Origin: Labia minor
Taxonomy: Eukaryota; Arthropoda; Insecta; Dermaptera; Spongiphoridae
Assembly: GCA_963082975.1 (NCBI GenBank)
Contig: OY720350.1
Location: forward strand, 891,001 to 955,000
Direction: 5' to 3'
Length of the DNA: 64,000 nt
Part shown: positions 25,401 to 37,400 of the stretch, in pieces
Layout of the letters: the number at the start of each line of letters is the position of its first letter
How positions within the stretch are numbered: the stretch's first letter is position 1
Notes under the pieces: model-generated
Databases searched by the model: none
What the model was told of the DNA's origin: nothing
What the model saw: the letters and a program-made list of their open reading frames with translations, nothing else
Translations under genes and position numbers: made by a program

Positions 25401-25692
25401 CCTAATATTTTGGTATATTGATAGACAATAATGAGAATCGCCATGAGACAAAAGTAACAACGAACACATAAAAGAAAGGGAGAGAAAAAATAAGAGATTT
25501 ATATATATTTGAGAAATGAAAATATACAAAAGGTTTATCAGCTATTGAGAATTCGATTTAATAAAGAATGATAATATAATAATATATATAAAGATTATAA
25601 ATAAATGAAGAGGGATATCATTTTCAAAAATTATTAAATTCAAATTTAAAAAAGAAATCATCTGGAACAGATAAGATACCTGTAAAATTAAT

Positions 25693-25738
<46 letters not shown>

Positions 25739-25908
25739 AATAATAATAATAATATTAATAATATAAGTGAGAAAATTTTGCTAGAAAGAAATAATATTGT
25801 GTCATCGTCATCATCATCATCATCATTTATATCTCAAATCAAACAAATCAAACAAAGATTATTTATTTTCTTTATAAATGTACCTACTAATACTACTACT
25901 ACTACTAC

Positions 25909-25946
<38 letters not shown>

Positions 25947-28330
25947 TGATATAAAATGAAAATGAAAGTCGTCAATAGATGCCGGAAGTGTGGGTTGCCG
26001 GGAGAAACGATTGAATTCCGAGCCCAATCCCATATAACATCTAAAGGGATGGGTGAAAGTTTTCCAGCAATTTGCTGAGAAAGTGAGCTAAATTCGGATA
26101 ATAATAATAATAATTGATGCAATAATACTGAAGCAGGTACAGGTTAATAAACGTAATGTCCACATGTGCCATATTGACTACAGTAAAGCGTTTGACTCAG
26201 TAGCACACGATTGGCTTATCAAAACTCTCGAAATTTACAAAGTGTCGCGCAACATCATAGACTGTTTGCAGGAAATGATGAGAACCAGGAGGACAAACAT
26301 CTTCTTCAATAATAATAAGACATCGGACCAGTTGTCGTCAAACAAGGCATCTTTCTCCCCTGTGGTTCTGTTTGGCACTGAACTCGCTCTCGACTTTACT
26401 TTCTAAAACTGAATTGGGCTATAAGGTCAGCTGACATGGTAATAGTGTAAGGTTATCACATCTCTTATTTATGGATGACCTGAAGCTGTATTCGGACAAC
26501 CGTAAGTCTTCACACCTTGGTGTCTACAGTTCGGAGGTTCTCTGAGGACATCTGTATGTCGTTTGGCCTCGATAAATGCGCTGTTGTGAATATTAAACGT
26601 GGAGAAATAAAGAACACAGGAGAATCAGTTGCGAGAATAGAAGAACTGAAATCTTTAGGGATAACATTTAGGGATAACACAAAACAACAGAATAGAACAG
26701 AATATCCAATTAAAAAAGCAATTCCGCGAAATGTATCGAAAGAGAGTAACTAAAGTGTTAAACACAAAATTATCAGGGGGAAACACAATTACAGCCATCA
26801 ACATATCCGGGCCGTACCCATACTAACTTACTCGTTTGGCATATTAAAATGGAGTAACACAGATCTCAACAACCTAGATAGAACAACTAGAAGGTTATTG
26901 ACAAAGTTTCGACATCTACATCCAAATTCATCTGTGGTTCGCTTGTACACGCCTAGGAAAGAAGGTGGGAGAGGACTGGTTAATATCTTGAACTTATGTA
27001 GGTCACAGGAGTTTAAAATGAAAAATCGCCTACTATCATCTGAGGACGACCTTATTATGGCGGTAAGAGAAGTCGACCAGGGTTTCACTCCCCTCAACTT
27101 GAAGGAATTGAATAATCCTGCCCCAGTAAGAGAGGAAATAAGTAGAACATGGAGAGAGAAGATACTTCATGTTAGATTCCACTTAACGATTGACGATCCA
27201 TACATCGATACCATGGCATCTATCCAATGGATAAAGGATGGCTGTCTATATCCGGAAACCGAGGGTTTTATGATAACTTTTACACATAACTTAAAAAAAA
27301 GTGAAAGCGAAAAACTATCCAAATATGAGGAACTTGCATTTCAACTAAAAAAAAATCTGGAAACTCGAGAGAGTTTTAATTCACCCTATCGTCATCTCTG
27401 CTGAAGGAGTAATTTCAAAAAAAACATCAAGATCCTTTGAGAAACTTTCCATGCCCAACAACTTACTGAAAATAGGCCAAAGAGCAATCTTGCTCCAAAC
27501 CTGTCATATAGTTCGAAAGTTTCTCAATTGAACATTGTCCGGAGGATTGTCTGGGATAGGGTGAAATCCCTCCCCAGGCCGCCCGAGCCTAACCCTTAGA
27601 AAAGAAAAGAACAATTAGGGTAGGTGAAATTTTACCAGTACGTAGTACTGAGTAAGTGTAATAAATCGGATAATAATAATAATAATAATAATAATAATCA
27701 ATTGTCATTATTTTAAGTCAGTATAATCGTATAAAATCAATCGTCTCACGAGTGATTGTAGTGCATACTACACTTGAAGACATAACAAATACCACATACA
27801 AATTTCTCTCCCAGAACCCTAAAGGCGCCATTGGGTGTGTGGGTAGCGAACCTGCCTCACATTCACATGGTCCCTGGCCTGGCAAGGGAATTTCCCTAGC
27901 TGGGGTCTATGGGACGGAGTCAACCCAGGGGAAAAGCTACTTGATAGCGCCTCCGATCAAGAAAATCAAGGTAAAGGTGGAGAGGACCCGTTCTACTGAT
28001 CATAGGACACCTCATTGATAGGCGTTGTCCTTGAGTAGAACGTACAAAGTCAGAGGTTATCCCAGAACCATGTGTTGTACTGGGATTGCCCCCCCCCCCT
28101 CCCACCCATAATAGAACTTATAAATTCATCGATTTCAATCGCCTTGACCTTCATGTTGATCGATAAAAAGAGAGAGAGAGAAGGAAAAAGAAACAATAAT
28201 AGAGGATTAAGGATCTCATAACATCCTTAAAACCAAAACCAAGAAAGAAAAATAGAGCAAATATCAAAATCTTACGATGAAGCTGAAATCTGAGTGAAAA
28301 AGTGTTGTGGATTTCTAGATGTCAATAGTG

Positions 28331-28385
<55 letters not shown>

Positions 28386-31300
28386 GGGGTACGACAGCTT
28401 CTAGAGCTGATAGGGCGTGGCGGCCCTTCCCCTACCGGAGCCACCAACACACCCATGAAAATGGAGAAAAAAGAGCAAAGTCTCGGAAAACGGCCGCTGC
28501 CTGGGGGTAGCCAGAGACAGGTTAGGGTAAATTCCCTCTCCACACCTTCCGAGCCCAATCCAATACAACAATCTAAAGGGATGGGTGAAAGTTTTCCAAC
28601 TATTTGCTGAGAAAGGGAGGTAAAATCGGATAATAATAATAATAATAATAACATCCTGTATATGATATTAAACTGCCTGCTCCATGAAAATGGAGTCCAA
28701 ATGTTAGCCATAATATTATATGTACTATTAGACCAATGTTTTTAAAGGTAGGTAGGTAGGTAGATAGAGTGAATCAGAAAGTCCAAGTCCTCTACAACCC
28801 GAGCTTAAAAAATTTGCTTCACTACAAAAAGAAATTCGGAATTGAATGCCAATGACAGGTGTTTCTTTTACTGAAAAAGATATTGTAGATGCGCTGAGAA
28901 AGATGGCGAATTGTAAATCGTGTGATCCAAACAGGCTGAAAAAATTGCTTACTCTCCTTTTTTTCAGCCTTATCATTACGAACCATTAAAGAATATGCTT
29001 TTCTGAAATCATGAAATGAAAAATTTATCTTATTTTAAATGAATGGTAGTGTACAACATTAGGTACATCTGCCTCTTTCAGTTTTTATATAATATAATAT
29101 AAACTATTACTTCTATCATATACAATGAAATACAGAAACAGTGCATATGAAATAAAATAATTAAAGATAACCAAACAGCAATTGATAATGGATGGAGTCA
29201 AATAGGCAAAAACAAAGATGGAGTATTCGTATGTGATAGAAGATTTTAATTTTATTTCTCAATATTGTGGTTGGTGACCGAGTTTCACCGTTTGTGGTAG
29301 TTTGTTGGTGTGAAAAGATGAGAAAAGAACAAACTTAGCTTTGTATGTCAAAAAATAAAATGAGTATGATCATCGACATAAAAAGAGGTCTCTTTGACCG
29401 CATTGATTTTGTTTAGAACTTTATTCGTGGCGAAAGCATCCTGGAACAAACAAAATCAAGTTATCAAATTAAGAAAAGGGAAAAGTCGGAGATATCATAT
29501 TTGCTATTTATGGATGACATTCAACTTTATGCAACTAACATGAGATGCGACTAGATATCTACTTACTTATTTACTTACTTACTAATTTACTTACTCCGCA
29601 GCCTTACAAGCTTTCGCGTTGGTTCTATCTAACATAGTAGTACCTCAATCTTGGACGACCACAACAACATCTCCTGCTAGTCGGTTTTTCTTACAATACT
29701 CTTCTTACTTGACGATAATCTATATATATATATTATACTTATTATATGACCCAACGATTGTATTCTTTTGGATTTAATTTATTTGTGGATAATGTTTGGC
29801 TGGTAATATAATTGATTTATTTCAATCCTCACTTTTATATTTATATATTATGTGTAAGTATAATTAATATATTTATATTTATATTTATTAATTTATTTTT
29901 TACTAGATAGATAGTTTGAAAGATAGATAGATAGTCTTTTAATATTTAATAATTAATAATAATAATAATAATAATAGATTATTTAATTATAATTTAAATT
30001 ATTTAAAATGATTATTAATGTATTTATTGTATTTTAGGTCTGATTTTAAATACATTAACATTTCTTGTATTAAGTACATCGCCAATTAATAGTAATTCAT
30101 TATCATTATATTTACGTGCCTTGGTTGTATCTGATAATGGTGCATTAATATTTAATTATGCTGTTGGTGTCATACGTGCCCATTGGCCAGCAATTGATAA
30201 AATTTATACTGTAAGAAATATAATTTTATTTATTTTATAATATTAATTTAATTTATAATATTAATTATTTTTTTTTTTTTTTTTTTTTTTTTGTTTTTCT
30301 ATTACAGGAGAAGTTTATAATTTGTAGTTTTCATAAAGTAGCAATGGATATATTTTTTTATTATTCAACATGGCTTGTTGTTGTTGTTACATATGAACGA
30401 TGGCTTGCAATACGTTATCCAATGTCAATGCGCAATTATGAACATAAAGCTATACGAATTATTATTTTTGTTGGTATTTTCTCATTATTAATATCATTAT
30501 CTAAACTTTATTTTAATAGTAAGTATGTGTATATAAATTAGGATAGTAACATTATTAGTTATGTTTTCATTCATTCATTTAACTATGTTTAATTAGAAAG
30601 TGATTGCAAAAAAATTACATAATCTCTATGCATCTAATTAATTAATTAATTAATTTTATTGCACATCTATCACAAAACATCTGAAAGAAAACCAATAACC
30701 TGGGTTATGGTTAGTAACGAAATTGGTGATATTCAATCAAAATAAAAAAAAAAAAAATAAAAAAAATGAATCGAGTGGTCTTCCCTATTGCAATCAAAAA
30801 TAGCAACTTGAAAGATATCCTTCTAGAAGAATAAAACAAACACACACAAGAAAAGTACAAGAAAAAAATAAATGAGAAAATGAGAATCGGATAGATAAGC
30901 AAAAGATTAATACAATAGAGTTAGTTAAAGAGTAGGGTGGATCTTCTAGTGAATCTTAAAGACACTGATAACACTCGAGTTGATAAATAGATAGATAGAT
31001 ACATTATAGAGTATAATATAGTTATAGTAGATAGCGTATACATAGTATATAGGCAGGGATATTCATTCATTCATTCATTCATTCATTATTAATGAAGAAC
31101 ATCTTCTTCTTCTTCTTCTTCTTCTTCTTTTTCATAATTCGTATATTACTTATTTAAAATATTCAATTCAATTCACTTATTATTATAAAAATAATATAAT
31201 TACATTTACAAAAACAAATGATATATATAGAAATATTTATTTTAATTTCAATCAATCATTATGATTATAAGTATATTTCAATTTCTTAGATTGAATTAAT

Positions 31301-34300
31301 AATATCATAATTATCTAGAACAAATAAAAACAAATAAATAAATTTAAATATTTTTTGATTATTATCATTATTATTATTATTATTATTTTTTTTTTTTTAG
31401 GTTGGGAGGAGGATAGTTCATTTGAATATAAACCTTGTCGTATGGCTTATATGCAAACTAGTCTTATTTCAATGTATTTTTATGTTGTAATGTCAACATG
31501 GCTACCATTATTTCTCATTTTTATTGGAAATATCAATTTGCTTGTGCTTATTCATCAGTATGCCAATCAACAACATTCACTTTATGGTAAATCGATATAA
31601 TAGTAGTAAGATGATATTTGATGATTTTTATTTGCTTATTACTGCTATTTTGCTAACCAAATATCGTTAACGGACTTTGATAAAATTTGGTATATTTACT
31701 TAATGCTTCCGTAGCATCAACTTTTCGTATATATCCAAACCAAGATAATATCATTTATATAGTCATTTTAATTCAAGTGTTAAAAATATTTTTCTCTTTT
31801 TTGATACTTTATATATACCACATCGTTGAATAAGTCCCGAGACTAACAAAGAAAACAACATTTTTTTTTTTTCAAAAATCATTTTTATTCATTAATATAA
31901 TCTCCTTTTAGAGTGATACAACGCAGTGATTCCAGCGCCTTTCCAACATTTCTATACCAAGTTTATAGAAGGATTTATCCTTTGTTTCAAAATAGGCGGC
32001 TTCAGTTTCGGCAATGACCTCCTCATTCGAGCAAATTTTTTTCCCTGGAGCATTTTTTTGAGATGAGCAAAGAGCCAGTAGTCGCAGCGGGTATTTGGTC
32101 TCCGAGTAATGCCACCAGTTGACTGAAATCTCCTGTAGTCCCTTGAGACAGCAGCTGACTTAACAGACGTTCAACAGACGAGCGACTTTTCTTTGGCAAT
32201 GTGACCCTGCTCTATCCAAACGACCACTTGAGCGGCAACCTGTGACTTTGTAGTCATGATTTTCTAATAAAAATGGTGTCCATTTGTGTCAATTTAATCC
32301 AATCAACATTGGAAATGCGATTAATAAGAATAATTGGTTGGATGGAAGACAATAAGACAATAAGACAATTGCAAATAAACAGTAGCGGTAGCTAGGAACA
32401 TCATTTTTTCCAGTTCAGCCATTCAGATCACATAATTTAAAAACTAATCAACCAATTTGCAAGATATTGATATCAATGTAAAGCGAAATAAATAAGCTTT
32501 AAAAATATATTGATTTTATAAATATCGGCTTAGCCATTTCAAAAAAATAAGACTTTGTATACGCGCTTATGGGTTGAGTCGATTTAGCTGCACCCAAGTA
32601 TATACTAGATTCAACATTAAAATAATTAATTTTCAAACCCATGATCGATTGGTAGACCAAAGGATGCGACGAGTAGACAATATAAAGGAGAGAGTTGGAT
32701 AGAGGTGGCGTGGCTGATAATGATAGAGAAGGAAGGAACTATCCCCTCGAGATCACAACATAGAATAGAATAGAATTGAAATGAAAACACCATTGTCCAA
32801 AATAAGCAATTGTAGTTCAAGATAGGATATGCTTTTTGATCATTGTCTAGCAAGGAGAAAGATCACTATAAAATGATGATGCTGAAGAAATGATGAAATT
32901 TCTATGTAAAATTAAATTATGTAAAATGTATAATGAGAAATGAAGTGAATATCAATCCAATTTTTCTGATTACTTTATCAAAATCGAATTAAAAAAAAAA
33001 AAATAAATAATAATTGCCACTAAATGATCATTAGAAAGGCGAGATTGAGTGTCAAAACACGAAATTGGTTTAGTAGTTAGAAAGTTATTTGCGTTCAACT
33101 ATGGAGAAAAATAATGAAATCATTAACTTGATGTTTGTAATCCATTATCACTTAATAATTACTATGATAGCTATTATTATCATATTTAATTCTTTTATTA
33201 TCAAAACATTTATTTTTATCTTAATTTTATATCTGAACGAATTCAATTTTACCACATTTCCCTAATCAACCTTTGCGAATTCAGCAATCTATTTTTATAT
33301 AAAATTAGCCCGAGTGCTACCCAAAATAAATTCAACCTTAAAATTATTAATTTTCAAACCCAAACCCAAGATTGGGCTCGGATTAAAAACACACCCTTTG
33401 TAAGGGGCCTATGCCCTTAGCTTAACCTGGCTCCATATAAAATATCTCCATGGTACATACGATAGCATCGTTGAATCCGGTACGAATCCGATGCAATATA
33501 TAAGGGGAGTCATTGCAGCATTGGGTTTATCTCACGCCATGGAATGAGTAATCTGGGTGTAAAAAGAATGGCGAATAATTGATTTAATAATCTACGATTA
33601 TTATTCTGTTTCTTATTTTTAAAATATATACCAATATACCAAATTTTGATTTGAATATAATAATAATAAAAAAAGGTTCTTGTTATTTATTATGTTAACA
33701 GCAACAAGAGGAGGAGGAGGAGGAATTCCAAAATCGGTGGGCAGTGTTGATTCTCCCATGAATGGCTCCTCAACCCAACATCAACATCAACATCGTAATA
33801 ATACATTAATGTTATTATGGATATCCATTACGTATTTATTTCTATTGATGCCACTTGGTATCATTGAAGTAGCTGAATTGTATTGGAATTTATTAGCACG
33901 TCGCGATCCAACGGATATGGATTATATTGCATGGTAAAAATGAATGGGAAACCTCGGGTTAACCGAAAAGTTGCAGGGTTTTCACATAATCGATGATCGA
34001 TGTGGAAGGGAACATTTCCAATCCTAGCCTTTTTGCTTTCTTTTGCCCTTTTCATTCAAAATTAGATATAATCTATAAATTATTATGTATATTAATCATT
34101 CATCCCCACCCTTCCTTCCTTCCTTCCTTTATTCTTATTTTGGTTAACAGAGGTTGTTTTTTTTATTGTTTAGGGGAGAGTGGCTCTCATCTCGGAATAA
34201 TTTTATTCTTTTCTCCCCAAAGGTTTTAAATTAACTTAAATTTCTTGGGCATGACAAACCCAACCAAAAATGCGTCAACATTTGTTTTGATTCACAATGA

Positions 34301-34431
34301 AAAAGGCAAATGAAAATGGATTCATCTTTTTATTTTTTAGTTGTAAAGTTGTAATTTTTAATGAAAATATTTTTTAAAATCAAATCAATCTAATCGAAAG
34401 TATTTTTTTTTTATCTTTAAAACTAATGTAA

Positions 34432-34465
<34 letters not shown>

Positions 34466-37400
34466 TGTTCTGATGTTATACCTAACAGCATGGCATTCTA
34501 AAGATTTAGAGTATCTGTATAATTTTCATCTCAAAAGAGAAAAAAGTAAATTGGAATTTATTTTGTTTGAACTTTTCACATATCCTAAGATGAGCAGGAG
34601 GGCGTTAGCACACCATGGGACAACATACAAGTTTACTAAATATTACTATTATTATTTTTTTCCGAGTTAATTCACTTTCTCAGCATTGCTGCTGGAAAAC
34701 TTTCACCTATCCCTTTCAGATCTTATTAGGGATTAGGCTCGGTCGATGTGGGAAGGGAGTTCACCCTGACCCATACGATCCTCCGGATAATTTTCAATTG
34801 AGAAACTTTCTGACTATGTGGCACGTTTGCAGAAGTATCGCCCTCTGTGCCTGCCCTGCGATGGTCTTCGGCAATCCTAGTTTCTCAATATTTTTATCAA
34901 AGTTGGATGATACCACTCCCTCCGCTGACATCACCAGTGGACAGGTCGCGACTGTGTCCAGCTTCCAGATATTCTTCAGCTGGATAGCGAGTTCCTCATA
35001 TTTATTTCTCTTTTCGGTTTCAGTTTTTTTGACATTATGAGTAAGAGGAACTCCTATCTCAATTATAATGGCTGTTCTGTTGGTGTTATTGATGAGAAGG
35101 ATATCTGGCCTATTGTAGTCAATAGTTCTGTCGGTGAGGATGGGTCTGTCCCAATATAAAATCATGTTATTCTTTTCAACCACTGGAGCCGGGACGTATT
35201 TGTAATATGGTGGCGTCGACTTATCAAGCAGTCCATATTTTATTCCCAATTGCTGATGGATTAGCTTTGCCAGTTGGTTATGCCTGTTTAAGTAAGCGTT
35301 GTCTGCTAATGTGGGACATCCACCCATGACGTGTTCTATACTTTCGCCGACATTTCCACATTTCCTACACTTGTCCTCAAGGTTTTGCTTAAGTATAAAC
35401 TTCTCATAGTTTCTTGTTCTTATTACCCGGTCCTGTATAGCCATTAGAAACCCCTCAGTTTCCGGGTAAAGAAATCCGTTGGACAGCCATTTCAAGGAAG
35501 CGTTCTTATTCACAAACTCGTCGTTCAGTAGGGTCGGGAACTTTCCATGTAGAACTTTATTCTCCCAAGAGCCTAGGTCTTTCTTGGCGCTCACAAAGTT
35601 AGAGCTGCTTAGGTTCAGAGGCGTATATCCCTGGTCTAATTGGGTTAACATCTTCATGAGATTGTCCTCTGACTCCAGAAGTCTCTCTCTTATTTTGAGT
35701 TCTTGGGTTTTGCATAAGTTGTGTATATTGACCAAGCCTCTCCCTCCTTCTTTCCTTGGTAGGTAAAGCCTGACTGTGGAAGAGCTTTTGTGTAAACATC
35801 GGAACTTTGTGAGCATTCTTCTTGTTGTCGTATCCAGTTTATCTAGGTCTGTATTAGACCACTTTACCACTCCGAATGAATAAGTCAACGATGGTATTGC
35901 CCAGGTGTTGATGGCGGTTATTAAATTTTTCCCAGTCAGCTTAGTGTTGAGTATTTTTGTTACCCGTCTCCTATATTCATCGTGGAACTTGATTTTAAGT
36001 TGTGTGTGGTCGATCTTTAGGTTTTGTTGTAGGCCAAGATATTTGTATACTCCATCAGATGTCAGCTCCTCAATTCCCTCTAATCTCTCTCCTGTCAGGT
36101 ATGGTTCGCCACCCCTGACGTGCAACACAGCACATTTGTCCAACCCGAAAGACATTTGGATATCTTCACTAAAGCGCTTAACCGTGGAAATCAATGAATG
36201 CAGTTTCCGATTGTTCCCAGCGTAGAGCTTCAGATCGTCCATATACAGGAGATGATTAATTGTGTTGTTGTTTCCGGCCTTAATTCTATATCCAATACTC
36301 TCGTTCCTAAGTAGTGTCGACAGCGGATTTATTGCAAGACAGAACCACAGAGGTGAAAGAGCATCCCCTTGGAAGATTCCTCTTCTGATGTTGATAGGTC
36401 CGATATTTGTGTTGCCCAGATGAAGGTTTGCTCTCCAAGACCCCATAATTCCCCCGAGGCAACTCACGATGTTTGGGGCGACTCCATAGATGTTGAGAGT
36501 CTTCATCATCCAGTCATGTGGTGTGGAGTCAAATGCCTTTGTGTAGTCGATGTAACCCATTGATATGTTGCGCTTTTTTTCCCGTGCGTGCTTAAGAACA
36601 ATTGAGTCTATTATAAGTTGTTGTTTGCATCCCATCGCATTACGGGTGCATCCTTTTTGCTCTTCTTCTATAAGGTTGTTAGTTGCGCAGTGTTCATAGA
36701 TTTTATCGCTTATTAAGGCTGTGAATAGCTTATAAACAACTGATAGGCAGGTGATAGGCCGGTAGTTTTTAGGGTCTGAGGCATCTCCTTTTTTATATAG
36801 AAGATATGTGTTACCCTCCATAAGGTGTTTAGGTACGTTTCCAGGGTCAACCAGGGCCTCAGAAAAACACTTTGCGAGGGGTGCATGGGCAGCAGATAGG
36901 TGTTTAATCCAGAAATTGTGCAATCTGTCAGGCCCTGGAGCTTTCCAATTGCCCAGTTTCCGGGTAACATGGGCCACATCCTCAGTGGTGAATCCATCGC
37001 AGGTCATGGGTCTTATGTCTGAACATTGTTCTTGAATTATATTTACCCAGCTTGCCCCCTTGTGATAATATGCGGGTTCGGACCAGATAGATTGCCAGTA
37101 TTCCCGGTGTTTTGAAATATCATCATCATTTGGGGCGTTATGGTTTTGATTACTGAGATGTCTAAAGAATTTTTTCCTGTTGGTGAGAAATTCTGTGTTT
37201 TGGGATTTTCTTTTAGATAACTCATTATATCGTCTAAGGCGGGCTCCTTTAATTTTTGACTTCTGTCTGAACAGATCTTTTAGTTCTAAGAGTTTTTCAT
37301 TGTCTTGGATGTTTATACCTGCGTCTTCAGCTAGCTTAGAGACCCTTGTAGTTATTTTTTTGGGTCGAGTATTTTGCAGATATGCATGAATTACATCTGC

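Noticed and set aside
28331-28651. CRISPR-like alternation of repeats and spacers at TAA runs
   Set aside because: The repeats are simple TAA microsatellites flanking retrotransposon pieces, in an intron-bearing animal genome.
28322-28711. 129-residue minus-strand ORF ending in poly-Tyr
   Set aside because: It crosses the SIDE and its TAA flanks in antisense; poly-Tyr is the TAA repeat.
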